This document shows, piece after piece, positions 32,745-42,065 of a stretch of DNA of 64,000 nucleotides (position 1 is its first letter; each line of letters begins with the position of its first letter). The stretch spans positions 1 through 64,000 of the forward strand of contig DASZGL010000069.1 of NCBI GenBank assembly GCA_035938875.1, given 5' to 3'. This DNA is from DASZGL01 sp035938875. Its GTDB lineage: Bacteria; Chloroflexota; Dormibacteria; Aeolococcales; Aeolococcaceae. The notes under the pieces were generated by a model that was given only the letters and a program-made list of their open reading frames with translations, did no database searches and was not told where the DNA came from. Made by a program: the position numbers and the translations under genes.

Positions 32745-33999
32745 GTCGAGCCTCTCCCTGGCGGCGCCCCTGCGCTGAGATGTTGCACAGCACGCCGACG
32801 GCGAGCAGCGACATGAACAGCGACGAGCCACCGTAACTGATGAACGGCAGGGTGATCCCGGTGGTGGGGATGACACCGGTCACCGCGCCGATGTTGACGA
32901 ACGCCTGGATGGAGATCCACGCGGTGATGCCGCCGGCGAGCACCGAGCCGAAACGATCGGGAGCGCGCAGCGAGGTGCGCACACCGCGCCAGGCGAACAT
33001 CAGGTAGCCGCCGATCACCACGAGACCGCCGATGAGCCCGAGCTCCTCGCCGATGATGGCGAAGATGAAGTCGGAGTGGGCTTCGGGCAGCCACTGGTAC
33101 TTCTGGATGCTGTTGCCCAATCCCACACCGGTGAAACCGCCGCTGCCCAGCGCGATGAGCGACTGCACCGACTGGAAGCCGGCGTTGAGGGGGTCGGCGA
33201 AGGGATCACGGAACGACGACAGCCGGTTGGCGCGGTACGCCTCCATGGTCACCGCCAGGTAGCCGAGGGCGACGAGCACACCGAGCACGAACACCACGTG
33301 ATGGATGCGGGCGCCGCTCAATGCCAGAAGGGCGACGCCGATGCACGCGAGGATGATCGCACTGCCCAGGTCGCGCTCGAGCACGATGAGGATGAGCAGG
33401 GCGCCGAGCAAGAAGCCGAACTGCCAGACCACGGCGAAGCGCCGCAGCACCGGTCCCCTGTCGACCAGCCAGCGGCTGAACCAGACGATGGCCACCAGCG
33501 TCGCCACCGCCGACGGCTGCACCGACAGCGGCCCCACCGCGAACCAGCGTCGCGCGCCGAGCTTCTCGGTGCCGATGTGCGGCACGAGCACCGCGATCAA
33601 CAGCACCACCGTGGCGATCGCCAACGGCCGCGAGAAGCGGTGCCACTTGTGATAGTCGAGGTTGGTGGCCACAAACCAGGCGACAACTCCGCCGACCAGC
33701 CACACCAGCTGGTGCTCGAAGAAGTAGTTGGGATTGCCGAACCAGGCGTAGCCGAGCGCCTCCGACGCGCTGTAGACCATGACCAGCCCGAATGCGCAGA
33801 GCCCGACGAGCGTTGCCATCAGCCAGCCGTCGACGCGGCTCAGCGTGCTCGCCGTCTCGCGGGCGCTCAGCCAGGCGAGCCCGCGGGTGCGCGACGGCCG
33901 GAACTCGTCGACCGTCGCCTCCTGCACCTGGGTGCGACGGTCGCGGCGCGACAGCGTGCGCGGCGCGGTTCCGCCGAGCGTCCTCGTCCGCGTCGCCAT
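32662..33999 (-). CDS. ftsW: Septal SEDS glycosyltransferase FtsW
   Basis: A 445-residue polytopic protein that polymerises lipid II with FtsI at the septum. About ten membrane segments; SEDS blocks include MVYSASEALGYAW, ARRWFAVGPLSVQPS, LERDLGSAIILACIG, LPEAHSDFIFAIIGEELGLIGG and TGITLPFISYGGSSLF. An N-terminal cytoplasmic tail of about 55 residues and a basic C-terminal tail of about 40 residues are unusual; the latter is encoded by sequence overlapping murG by 83 bases. ATG overlaps the murD stop (TGATG). Confidence 0.94.
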   Translation of the reverse strand: MATRTRTLGGTAPRTLSRRDRRTQVQEATVDEFRPSRTRGLAWLSARETASTLSRVDGWLMATLVGLCAFGLVMVYSASEALGYAWFGNPNYFFEHQLVWLVGGVVAWFVATNLDYHKWHRFSRPLAIATVVLLIAVLVPHIGTEKLGARRWFAVGPLSVQPSAVATLVAIVWFSRWLVDRGPVLRRFAVVWQFGFLLGALLILIVLERDLGSAIILACIGVALLALSGARIHHVVFVLGVLVALGYLAVTMEAYRANRLSSFRDPFADPLNAGFQSVQSLIALGSGGFTGVGLGNSIQKYQWLPEAHSDFIFAIIGEELGLIGGLVVIGGYLMFAWRGVRTSLRAPDRFGSVLAGGITAWISIQAFVNIGAVTGVIPTTGITLPFISYGGSSLFMSLLAVGVLCNISAQGRRQGEARRAHVDRWRGDGRPPDPRDGRRPSPSRV

Positions 34000-35393
34000 C
34001 AGCGCGCCACTCCGTCGACGGTCGCCGGTTGTGGGTCGGTGACACCGTGCAGCTCGCGCACGAGCGCAGCGAAGACGGTACCCCGCTCCTCGAAGCTGGC
34101 GAACTGATCGAAACTGGTGTACCCGGGAGACAGCAGCACGACGTCGCCGGGTCGCGCGATCTCCTTCGCCACGCTGACTGCGCCCTGCAGCGTGGGCACC
34201 AGCGTGCGCGCCGAGTACCCGCGCGCCGCGAGCGCCGCATCGAGCTCGGCACCGGTGGCGCCACAGACGATGGCGTGGCGTGCGCGCTGGACCACCTCGT
34301 CGACCAGAGCCTCGGGTCCGACGCCCTTGCGTCCGCCGCCGCCGATCCAGACGATGGCACGGTCGCCGAAGGCGCGCAGCCCGACGATCGCCGACTCGGC
34401 GTTGGTCGCCTTGCTGTCGTTGATCCAGAGCACACCGTCGCGATCGAGCACAGGCTGCAGGCGGTGGTCGACCGCGTGGAAGTCGCGCACCGCGCGAGCG
34501 ATCACCGCGAACGGGGTGTCGGCGGCGCGGGCCATGGCCACCGCGGCGAGGACGTTGCTGACGTTGTGGGCGCCGAACAGGGGGATGTCGGCGACGGCCA
34601 TCACCGATCGCGGCTGTCCGTCCTCGATGGAGACGACGCGATCGTCGAGCACCGTGGCACCGTGAACATCGACCAGTCCCTCACCGAAGAGGCGCACCGG
34701 TGCCGGCGACGCCAGCGCCATGCCGCGCGTAATGGGATCGTCGGCGTTGAGCACCACCGCGCCGTCGGGGTCGGCGAAGTCGACGATGCGCTGCTTGGCG
34801 GAGATGTAGCGGGCCATGTCGCCGTGGCGGTCGAGATGGTCGGGAGTGACGTTGAGCACCGTCGCCAGCCGGCACCGCGGACGGGTGATCGACTCCAGCT
34901 GGAACGACGAGAGCTCGAGCACCAGCCAGTCGCCGTCGCGGATCGAGTCGAGCCGGTCGAGCACGGTGTCGCCGATGTTGCCGCCCACGTGAACACCGCC
35001 TCCGGCAGCAGCGAGGATGGCGCCGACCAGCGACGTCGTCGTCGTCTTGCCATTGGTCCCGGTGACCCCGGCGATGTGGGCGCGGCAGCGCTCGAAGACG
35101 AGGTCCATCTCGCTGCGCACCGGGACGCCGTGAGCGCGTGCGGTCTCCAACACCGGCGCGTCCCAGCGCACCCCTGGGCTGGGACACACCATCGCCGCGC
35201 CGACGGCGACATCATCGGCGTAGCCACCGAGGACGACCTCGACCGACGGCGGCAGCTCGGCGGCGAGCGCGCGCAGCTTGCCGTCATCCCCCTGGTCGAC
35301 GACGAGCACCGCGCAGCCCTCAGCGTCGAGGACTCGCGCGCAGGCGAGGCCGCTGCGCCCCAGGCCGATGACCACAGCGCGCTGGCGACTCAT
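33999..35393 (-). CDS. murD: UDP-MurNAc-L-alanine:D-glutamate ligase
   Basis: A 464-residue Mur ligase adding D-Glu. N-terminal Rossmann block AVVIGLGRSGLACARVL, ATP loop GVTGTNGKTTTTSLV, ELSSFQLESI, LNVTPDHLDRHGDM, and C-terminal WINDSKATNAES and LLSPGYTSFDQFASFEERG are diagnostic for MurD. ATG overlaps the mraY stop (ATGA). Frames upstream of 35393 in the same phase run through mraY and are not used. Confidence 0.96.
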   Translation of the reverse strand: MSRQRAVVIGLGRSGLACARVLDAEGCAVLVVDQGDDGKLRALAAELPPSVEVVLGGYADDVAVGAAMVCPSPGVRWDAPVLETARAHGVPVRSEMDLVFERCRAHIAGVTGTNGKTTTTSLVGAILAAAGGGVHVGGNIGDTVLDRLDSIRDGDWLVLELSSFQLESITRPRCRLATVLNVTPDHLDRHGDMARYISAKQRIVDFADPDGAVVLNADDPITRGMALASPAPVRLFGEGLVDVHGATVLDDRVVSIEDGQPRSVMAVADIPLFGAHNVSNVLAAVAMARAADTPFAVIARAVRDFHAVDHRLQPVLDRDGVLWINDSKATNAESAIVGLRAFGDRAIVWIGGGGRKGVGPEALVDEVVQRARHAIVCGATGAELDAALAARGYSARTLVPTLQGAVSVAKEIARPGDVVLLSPGYTSFDQFASFEERGTVFAALVRELHGVTDPQPATVDGVAR

Positions 35394-36352
35394 GCGGCGC
35401 CGATCCCCGCCTTCAGCGCCGCCAGGGCGCAGAGAAACGCTCCGGCGGCGGCAGCCAGGGCGAAGCGCACCACCAGGCGCTGCTCGCGGAGTCCCAGCTC
35501 CTCGAAGTGATGATGCAGCGGGCTGGCGCGGAAGATGCGCACGTGGTAGCGCTTGATCGCGGTGACGTTGATGGCGACGCTGAGGATCTCGACGACGAAG
35601 ACAATGCCGAGCAGCGGCATCAGCCAGAGCAGGCGCAGCTCCGCGGCCAGTATCGTCAGGGCACAGCCGAGAGCGAGCGATCCGGTGTCGCCCATGAAGA
35701 CTCGCGCCGGCCACCAGTTGTAGGCGAGAAAGGCGACAACGCCGCCGCACAGCGCGCCGCTGAGAATCGCGGCGGGACGGTTGCCCACGTGCCAGGCGAG
35801 CGCCCACGTCGCCGCGAGAACAAAGACGCTGCAGGACGCGGCCAGGCCGTCGACGCCGTCGGTGAGGTTGACGGCGTTGCTGGCGGCGACGACCGCGATG
35901 ATGGTGAGCACCACCACGCCCCAGTGCATGTCCACGGTGCCGAACCCGGGAATGAGCTGGCGGGTCAGTGACGACTTGTCGAGCCCGATGCCGAGGAGCA
36001 ATCCGATGAGCGACTGCAGCCCGAGCTTCTGCCAGGCGATCAGCCCCAGCGAGCCGCGCCCGCGAACGTTGGCGAAGTCGTCGAGGATGCCGAGCGAGGC
36101 GCCGGCGACAACCGCGAAGGCGACGAGGAAGCCGCCGCGGCTGCGGTCGAAGAGGATCCAGGCGGCGATGGCGAGGACACAGAAGAGGACGCCGCCCATC
36201 GTCGGCGTTCCCGCCTTGATGCGATGGGTTGACGGGTTGTACTGCGAGACACGCTGCCCCGCGCCGGCGCGCGCCAGCCGGCCGATGAGCGCCGGGTAGA
36301 AAGCGATGCCGACGACCAGGCACACCGCGAACGCGCCCACCGAGCGGTTCAT
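35390..36352 (-). CDS. mraY: Phospho-MurNAc-pentapeptide transferase (lipid I synthase)
   Basis: A 320-residue membrane enzyme joining phospho-MurNAc-pentapeptide to undecaprenyl phosphate. About ten helices. Motifs: THRIKAGTPTMGG, the Asp pair in LGILDDFANVRGRG, NAVNLTDGVDGLA with the metal-binding Asp, ARVFMGDTGSLALG, and SPLHHHFEELG. The residue three positions after the Asp pair, usually Lys in DDxxK, is Asn here. ATG overlaps the murF stop and the gene overlaps murD. Confidence 0.95.
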   Translation of the reverse strand: MNRSVGAFAVCLVVGIAFYPALIGRLARAGAGQRVSQYNPSTHRIKAGTPTMGGVLFCVLAIAAWILFDRSRGGFLVAFAVVAGASLGILDDFANVRGRGSLGLIAWQKLGLQSLIGLLLGIGLDKSSLTRQLIPGFGTVDMHWGVVVLTIIAVVAASNAVNLTDGVDGLAASCSVFVLAATWALAWHVGNRPAAILSGALCGGVVAFLAYNWWPARVFMGDTGSLALGCALTILAAELRLLWLMPLLGIVFVVEILSVAINVTAIKRYHVRIFRASPLHHHFEELGLREQRLVVRFALAAAAGAFLCALAALKAGIGAA

Positions 36353-37785
36353 GCTCGCAACCTCTCGACGATGCGCTCCAGGTGCAGCCCGTGGCTCGCC
36401 TTGACCAGCACTGCGGTGTCGGGCGCGCAGAGCTCGAGCGCCCGCTCGGTGGCGTCGTCGATGTCGGCGGCGACGTTCACCGAGCCCGGCGGCATCCCTG
36501 CGGCGACGGCTGCATCTGCCATGTCGCGCGCATATTCGCCGATGGCGACCAGGTGGGTGGCGGAGCGCGCGATGCGCTGCCCCGCCTCGCGGTGCTCCGC
36601 CGGCGCGTGGTCACCGAGCTCGAGCATGTCGCCGATCACCGCGATGCGGCGGGGCATGCCGCTTGTCGCCAGGACGTCAAGCGCGGCCCGCAGGGAGGCG
36701 GGGCTGCTGTTGTAGGAGTCGTCGTAGATCACTGCGCCGTGGGCGCCGGCGAGGAGGGCGCCGCGCTGCTCAGGAGCCGCCGCGTCGCCGAGCCGCTCTG
36801 CCACCTCGGCGACGCCGACACCGAACTGCGCCGCCACCGCCGCGGCGGCGCAGGCGTCGAGCACGGCGTGCTCGCCCAGGGTGCGCAGCCGGAGCTGTGC
36901 GCTGCCGTCAGGTCCGTGCAGCACACAGCGTGTGCCGCGAAGCCCGTCGATCTCGATGTCACTCGCACGGAACAGCGCGTCGGGGTGACGCAGCCCGAAC
37001 CATTCCACCGGCGCGGGGCTGCGCAATGCAATGTCACGCACCCTCGAGTCCTCGGCGTTGCACACCGCGACACCGCCGGCGTCGAGCGACTCGATCAGCT
37101 CCGCCTTGGCCGCGGCGATGGCGTTGATGGAGCCCAACAGCCCGACGTGCGCGAGTCCGATGTTGAGCAGCACGCCGACGCGGGGACGGAGCATCTCCGC
37201 CAGCGTGCGGATCTCGCCCGGCGCCGACATGGCGACCTCGGCGACGAAGTGATCGACCGGCGGCTCCATGCGCAGCACGCTGAGCGGAATCCCCGTCCAC
37301 GTGTTGAGGTTGCCTGGCGTCTTTGCGACACGCAGTCGCGACATCGCCGCGGCGCACATCTCCTTGACCGTCGTCTTGCCCGCGCTGCCGGTGATGGCCA
37401 CGACGTCGCAACCCAGCTCGATGAGCCGTCGCGTGCACGCAGCACGCAGCGCCGTCGCGGTGTCATCCACGCGCAGCGTCAGCACATCCGCGGTGTCGTC
37501 GGGCGCACCGAAATCCCCACGCACCACAACCAACGAAGCCCCCCGTGACAAAGCATCCGCAACGTACGAATGCCCGTCCTCGCGCTCCCCAGCCACGGCG
37601 ACGAACGACCCACCGGGCACCACCTCGCGCGAGTCGGTGGTGATGTCGCGCAGCGCTGCGCTGCGGTCGCCGCGACCCTCGAGAGTCCCGCCGAAGAGGC
37701 GGGCGAGGTCGGAGGCGGAGGAGAGCATCGCGGCCATGGTAGCGGTGTGGGAACCCGCCATCGGTGGAGAGGCCGCGATGCTCAC
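36349..37785 (-). CDS. murF: UDP-MurNAc-tripeptide:D-Ala-D-Ala ligase
   Basis: A 478-residue Mur ligase that adds D-Ala-D-Ala. Blocks: DITTDSREVVPGGSFVAV, ATP loop GSAGKTTVKEM (Ala where most have Asn), NLNTWTGIPLSVL, EVAMSAPGEI, and the C-terminal YDDSYNSSPASLRAALD and IGDMLELG. The GTG at 37785 overlaps the ftsI stop; the first 17-20 residues may be untranslated, with ATGs at residues 17 and 20. murE, usually between ftsI and murF, is absent. Confidence 0.95.
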   Translation of the reverse strand: MSIAASPPMAGSHTATMAAMLSSASDLARLFGGTLEGRGDRSAALRDITTDSREVVPGGSFVAVAGEREDGHSYVADALSRGASLVVVRGDFGAPDDTADVLTLRVDDTATALRAACTRRLIELGCDVVAITGSAGKTTVKEMCAAAMSRLRVAKTPGNLNTWTGIPLSVLRMEPPVDHFVAEVAMSAPGEIRTLAEMLRPRVGVLLNIGLAHVGLLGSINAIAAAKAELIESLDAGGVAVCNAEDSRVRDIALRSPAPVEWFGLRHPDALFRASDIEIDGLRGTRCVLHGPDGSAQLRLRTLGEHAVLDACAAAAVAAQFGVGVAEVAERLGDAAAPEQRGALLAGAHGAVIYDDSYNSSPASLRAALDVLATSGMPRRIAVIGDMLELGDHAPAEHREAGQRIARSATHLVAIGEYARDMADAAVAAGMPPGSVNVAADIDDATERALELCAPDTAVLVKASHGLHLERIVERLRA

Positions 37786-39635
37786 GGGAGGATCTTCCAG
37801 GTGTCGATGATCGTCTGCGCCATCTGCTTCCAGATTGGAGCGGCGATGTAGGCGCCCTCGTGGATCGCGCTGGTGGTCTGCGGCAGACGGAGGACGACGA
37901 GCATGGTGAACTGCGGGTTGTTCGCCGGCAGGTAGCCGACGAAGGAGTCGATGGTGTTGTCGATGTAGTGGCCGTTGACGGCGACGCTCGCTGTCCCGGT
38001 CTTGCCGGCGATGTCGTACTTGAACGCGGGGATGCGGGCGAAGACGCCGGAGCCGAGGCGGTCGTCGACGACGCCGGTGAGCATCTTGGTCAGCGCCTGC
38101 GCGGTGTCGGTGGAGATCACCCGCCGCGACGCTGGCGAGAACGGAGTCTCCCGTCCGGTGGCCGGATCGACGACCGCCTCGACCGCGTGCGGCTGCACCC
38201 AGACGCCGCCGTTGCCCACCGCGTTGACCGCGGCGATCATCTCCAGCGGCGTCACCACCACGCTCTGCCCATACGACGCCTCGGCGTAGTCGAGGGGGAT
38301 CCAGCTCTTCTGCGCCTTGACAGGCTGGCTCACCTCGCCGGCGAGGTCGACGCCCGTGGGTGAGCCGATGCCGAAGGTGAGCAGGTTCTTGTAGTAGGCG
38401 TCGGGGCCCATCTGCTGCATGACGTGGATCGCGCCGTTGTTCATCGACTCGTCGAGGGCGCGCTGGATGGGGATGACGCCGTGCCCGTGGTTGTCGGAGT
38501 CGTGGATGAGGACACCATTGATGACGTTCTGCACCTCGTTGAAGGTGTCGGTCGGGGTGATCGCCTTGGTCTCGAGCCCGCCGGCGTAGGTCACCACCTT
38601 CATCACCGAGCCGGGTTCGTAGAGGTCGGCGATGCCGCGGTCGCGGAACAGCGCAGTGTCCATGGACGCGTAACGGTTGGCGTCGAAGGTCGGATACTGC
38701 GCCCAGCCGCGGATGGCGCCGGTGTGCGTGTCCATGATGATGATCTCGCCGGACTCGGACTGAGTGTTGACCGTCGCCTGGGCGATCGTCTGTTCGGCCC
38801 AGTACTGCACGGTGGAGTCGAGGCCGAGGCGCAGGTCACTACCGTTGTGCGGATCCGCGCGCTGCTCACGGCTGAGGACGATGGAGTTGCCCGCGGAGTC
38901 GCGCAGCGTCGTCTCCTTGCCGTCGATGCCCCGCAGCAACTTGTCGTAGTAGCCCTCGACGCCGTACTGCCCGGTGCCGTCGTGGTTGACGTAGCCGAGC
39001 AGGTTGGCGGCGAAGGACTCACCGGTGACCGGCGACGTCTGGTAGACGCGCTTCTCCTCGGGAATGGTGCCGATGCCGTAGAAGCCGAGCTTGTCGATCT
39101 GCTCCTTGGTCGTCTCCGGCACCTGGTGGGCGACGTAGACGAAGTCGCCGGTCTTGGTGAGCATGTCCTCGACCGCGCTCGGGCCCATGCCGAGCAGCGA
39201 CGCCAGCGCGGTGGCGATGGGATGTCGCTGGTCGGGGTTGATAACCCCGGGGTCGGCGAAGACGCTGTAGACGGGGGTGTCGCTGGCGAGCAGACGGCCG
39301 TTGACGTCGAGGATGCGGCCGCGGTGCGCCGGCAGGTTGATGCTCAGCGCGTGTTGTGACGCGGCCAGACCGCTGAGCTTGGTGCCCTGGCGCACCTGGA
39401 CGTCGAAGAGCCGCCAGGTGAGGATGACCGCCATCGCGGCGAAGGCGAGCAGCAGCCAGATCCCCCTTGCCCGGAAGTCGGGCTCCTCGGCGATGAACCA
39501 GCCGCGCAGGCGGGGTGCCCGCTGAGCCCGGACGATGCGGCGTTCGCCGGGTCCGGTCCTCGTCGGGCGTGCCCGCGGGCTTTCACCCCACGGATTCCGC
39601 GCCCGACCACCGCGAATCCGTGGGGGCCCCGTCAC
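37782..39635 (-). CDS. ftsI: Class B penicillin-binding protein FtsI/PBP2-type transpeptidase
   Basis: A 617-residue septal transpeptidase. A basic cytoplasmic tail of about 55 residues precedes the membrane helix (58-76), then the dimerisation domain starting RGRILDVNGRLLASDTPVYSV. The transpeptidase motifs are SVMK (EPGSVMKVVTY, catalytic Ser), SMN (DESMNNGAIHV) and KTGTA (IAGKTGTASVAV). There are no C-terminal PASTA repeats. The GTG overlaps the ftsL stop (GTGA). It works with FtsW to cross-link septal peptidoglycan. Confidence 0.95.
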   Translation of the reverse strand: MTGPPRIRGGRARNPWGESPRARPTRTGPGERRIVRAQRAPRLRGWFIAEEPDFRARGIWLLLAFAAMAVILTWRLFDVQVRQGTKLSGLAASQHALSINLPAHRGRILDVNGRLLASDTPVYSVFADPGVINPDQRHPIATALASLLGMGPSAVEDMLTKTGDFVYVAHQVPETTKEQIDKLGFYGIGTIPEEKRVYQTSPVTGESFAANLLGYVNHDGTGQYGVEGYYDKLLRGIDGKETTLRDSAGNSIVLSREQRADPHNGSDLRLGLDSTVQYWAEQTIAQATVNTQSESGEIIIMDTHTGAIRGWAQYPTFDANRYASMDTALFRDRGIADLYEPGSVMKVVTYAGGLETKAITPTDTFNEVQNVINGVLIHDSDNHGHGVIPIQRALDESMNNGAIHVMQQMGPDAYYKNLLTFGIGSPTGVDLAGEVSQPVKAQKSWIPLDYAEASYGQSVVVTPLEMIAAVNAVGNGGVWVQPHAVEAVVDPATGRETPFSPASRRVISTDTAQALTKMLTGVVDDRLGSGVFARIPAFKYDIAGKTGTASVAVNGHYIDNTIDSFVGYLPANNPQFTMLVVLRLPQTTSAIHEGAYIAAPIWKQMAQTIIDTWKILP

Positions 39636-40183
39636 GGGCTCGCGGCCTCGGCCTCGGTGGTCCCGAACTGTCCCATGAGCGCGGCGACGAGCGTCTGCAC
39701 CGCGTCGCGCGGCGCCTGCAGCGGTCCCGTCGTCCCCGGCGCGGGCGGCACGGTGACGCGGACGCTGCTCGCCGGGACGTACGCCCAGCGCACCGGCGCC
39801 TTCATGCCCAACTGCTGCGCCGCGGCGTCGATGCGCGCCGTCGAGCGCAGCTGGTCGAGCTGCTCACCGAGTCGCGTGTTCTCGCGCTGCAGCTCGGACT
39901 GCTGCGCGGCGAGGGTGGTCGCCTGGTACGTCGCCTGCGTCAGGTGCGCGGTCTGGGCGACGTAGGCGATGCCCACGCCGGCGCACACCGCGATGATCGG
40001 CAGCAGCGGGAAGGGCGTGCGCGGACCGCCGCGACGGCGGCGCGAGCGCAGGTTGCGCTCCTCCTCGACGGGGACGTCATCGGCGTCGGCCTCGGCGGCG
40101 TCGGCCGCGGCGATGGCGAAGACGTCGAAGGTCGCGTCGTCGAGGTCGAGGTATTGGTCTGGGGGTCGCCTGGTTGCGGGCAC
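39632..40183 (-). CDS. ftsL: FtsL/DivIC-like septum protein
   Basis: A 183-residue bitopic protein located between rsmH and ftsI, where ftsL lies in most bacteria. An acidic cytoplasmic region (AEADADDVPVEEE) is followed by a basic patch, a membrane helix at about 58-77, and a coiled coil at about 82-125 (LAAQQSELQRENTRLGEQL). The Pro-rich C-terminal end is unusually long. Sequence conservation in this family is poor, so the call rests on architecture and position. GTG start; about 80 bases separate it from rsmH. Confidence 0.75.
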   Translation of the reverse strand: MPATRRPPDQYLDLDDATFDVFAIAAADAAEADADDVPVEEERNLRSRRRRGGPRTPFPLLPIIAVCAGVGIAYVAQTAHLTQATYQATTLAAQQSELQRENTRLGEQLDQLRSTARIDAAAQQLGMKAPVRWAYVPASSVRVTVPPAPGTTGPLQAPRDAVQTLVAALMGQFGTTEAEAASP

Positions 40184-40262
40184 TGCCCCGATCTCCGGTG
40201 TGACTGTTGCTGGGACGGTGTCATGACGTTGTGCGGCGACGGTGCCTGGCGCCCGCCGGTGC

Positions 40263-41297
40263 CTAGGCGTCGGGGTCGAGCTTCTCCGCGACGCGGAGGC
40301 GGGCTGAACGAGCCCGCGGGTTGACGGCGAGCTCGGCGGGTGACGCCTTGATCGCCTTGCGAGTCAGCAGGAAGAGAGAGGCCCGATGGGCGCAGGTGCA
40401 GATGGGCTGTTGGGGTGGACAGAGACAGTTCTGTGCTGCGACGTGGAGTGCGTTCTTGACAAGGGTGTCCTCGAGGGAGTGGAAGGCGATGACCCCAAGA
40501 CGCCCACCGGGCCGGAGTTCGTTGATGGCTGCCTGCAGCCCGCGCTCGAGGCTGTCCAGTTCGTGGTTGACCTCGATGCGAAGCGCCATGAAGGTGCGCG
40601 TCGCGGGATGGATCCGCTTCGGCCAGTACCGCCTCGGGATGGCCCGCTCGATCAGCTCGCGGAGCTCGGTCGTTGTGGTGATCGGCTGTTCCGATCGCCG
40701 CCGCGCGATGGCTCGGGTGATCGACGAGGCGAAACGCTCCTCGCCGTAGGTGCGGATGACCCTGGTGAGCTCACCCTCGGAGAAGTGGTTGACGATGTCC
40801 GCGGCGGTGACGCCGGGAGCTTTGGGATCGAGGCGCATGTCCAGGGGTCCGTCGTGACGGAACCCGAATCCGCGCATCGGATCGTCGAGCTGCACCGAGG
40901 AGATGCCCAGGTCGAGCGCGATGCCGTCGACGGCGTCTATGTGGTGCCGCCGCAGGATCTTGCCGAGGTTGGCGAAATCATCGTGCTCGACGATGACGGC
41001 GCCCTTGTGTCCCGCGAAGTAGGTGCGGGCGCGCTCCACCGCGACCGGGTCGCGGTCGATGGCCAGGACGCGGCCGTCGGGTTGGACGCGCGCGAGAAGC
41101 GCGGCCGTCACCCCGCCGGCACCGAGGGTGCCGTCGACGACGGTCTGCCCCGGCCGGGGCTGCAGGTTCTCTATGAGTGGGTGTAGAAGGACCGGCCGGT
41201 GTCCCGCCCCTTCAGAGGGCGCGACACCGGGCGTGGCGATGCCTCGGATCTCGATGTCCGCCACGGTCGACATGGAGACCACGGTAGGGGAAGTCAC
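40263..41297 (-). CDS. rsmH: 16S rRNA (cytosine-1402-N4) methyltransferase
   Basis: A 344-residue SAM methyltransferase modifying C1402 in the ribosomal decoding centre. Motifs: HRPVLLHPLIENL, the SAM loop VVDGTLGAGGVTAALL, LAIDRDPVAVERAR, LDLGISSVQLDDPMRGFGFR, and the C-terminal VIAFHSLEDTLVKNAL. The GTG at 41297 lies 18 bases after the mraZ stop; ATG 41273 is a likely alternative (MSTVADIEI). It is the second gene of the dcw operon. Confidence 0.95.
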   Translation of the reverse strand: MTSPTVVSMSTVADIEIRGIATPGVAPSEGAGHRPVLLHPLIENLQPRPGQTVVDGTLGAGGVTAALLARVQPDGRVLAIDRDPVAVERARTYFAGHKGAVIVEHDDFANLGKILRRHHIDAVDGIALDLGISSVQLDDPMRGFGFRHDGPLDMRLDPKAPGVTAADIVNHFSEGELTRVIRTYGEERFASSITRAIARRRSEQPITTTTELRELIERAIPRRYWPKRIHPATRTFMALRIEVNHELDSLERGLQAAINELRPGGRLGVIAFHSLEDTLVKNALHVAAQNCLCPPQQPICTCAHRASLFLLTRKAIKASPAELAVNPRARSARLRVAEKLDPDA

Positions 41298-41315
41298 GGA
41301 TTCGCTGCCGGCCGC

Positions 41316-41783
41316 TCACGCGGTCGGTTGCCCCGCTGCCCGGGCCGCGGCGGCTCGGGCGGTGACGCGGTCGCTGAGGGTGGTGAAGGCCTTCTGGTCC
41401 ATGGAGGCGTACTCCTCGTCCCAGACCTCCTCGCCGATGACCTCGACGCTGCTGCCGAGACCGACGAAGAAGGCGCGCTCCTTGATATGCGCCCAGCTGC
41501 GGTGGCCGGCGTCGAGGAGAAGACGACCCTGGGAGTCGAGCTCGACCTCGCGTGCCGAGGCGTACATGGTGCGGAGGAACTTGCGCTCCTCCTCGGGTGT
41601 CTCGGCGGTCAGCCGGTAGTCGCGTTCCAGCGCGGCCCACTCCTCGGGCGGGCGGATCACAAGTCGGGCCTCCAACCCGTGGGCGATGACACTCCCCGGG
41701 GGCAGGCCGCGCCGGAACTGAGCCGGGACGGCGATCCGTCCCTTTCCATCGATCTGGTGGCGGTAGGAGCCGAGGAAGGCCAT
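41316..41783 (-). CDS. mraZ: MraZ transcriptional regulator of the dcw cluster
   Basis: A 155-residue protein with two SpoVT/AbrB-like swapped-hairpin halves: FLGSYRHQIDGKGRIAVPAQFR at the N-terminus and EVELDSQGRLLLDAGHRSW in the middle, each with the DxxGR core. MraZ binds repeated boxes at its own promoter to regulate the dcw operon, and three such boxes are present at 41845-41874. GGAGGG lies 11 bases before the ATG. The C-terminal tail is Ala-rich. Confidence 0.95.
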   Translation of the reverse strand: MAFLGSYRHQIDGKGRIAVPAQFRRGLPPGSVIAHGLEARLVIRPPEEWAALERDYRLTAETPEEERKFLRTMYASAREVELDSQGRLLLDAGHRSWAHIKERAFFVGLGSSVEVIGEEVWDEEYASMDQKAFTTLSDRVTARAAAARAAGQPTA

Positions 41784-41844
41784 GCGTCAGCGCCCTCCGT
41801 CGCCGGCCGTTGCGAGCCGGTGCGGAGTAGGTCGGAGCTGCTCA

Positions 41845-41874
41845 TGTTCCCCACTTTTCACCACTTTCTTCCAC
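41845..41874 (-). promoter_or_regulatory. Three MraZ-binding boxes
   Basis: Three directly repeated 10-base units read on the minus strand as GTGGAAGAAA, GTGGTGAAAA and GTGGGGAACA. MraZ operators in other bacteria are direct repeats of a TGG-containing unit with 10-base spacing, so this is a convincing site. It starts a few bases after the predicted transcription start and lies 61 bases before the mraZ ATG. Confidence 0.8.
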
Positions 41875-41884
41875 CGCTGGGCGA

Positions 41885-41913
41885 ACGGTAGCAGCGGGCG
41901 AGTTCGCAGTCAA
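41885..41913 (-). promoter_or_regulatory. Main promoter of the dcw operon
   Basis: -35 TTGACT (41908-41913), 17-base spacer, -10 TACCGT (41885-41890) on the minus strand. Transcription would begin near 41878, immediately before the MraZ boxes. It probably drives mraZ through ftsQ. In the rest of 41914-42065, before rnpB, I see only the likely rnpB promoter region. Confidence 0.7.
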
Positions 41914-42065
41914 CGCGAACATATGTACTGGTACAGCGCCGTGACATGGGTTGTGGGCGGAGGTGGCCAATACGCGCGGGCGCGCGGGCGAGGTGGTGTC
42001 CCTGGGCGTGGGGTTTCGGCCCTGGGAGGCGGTTCGTGGCGCGGGTGGCCGTCTCTGGTCGAGGG

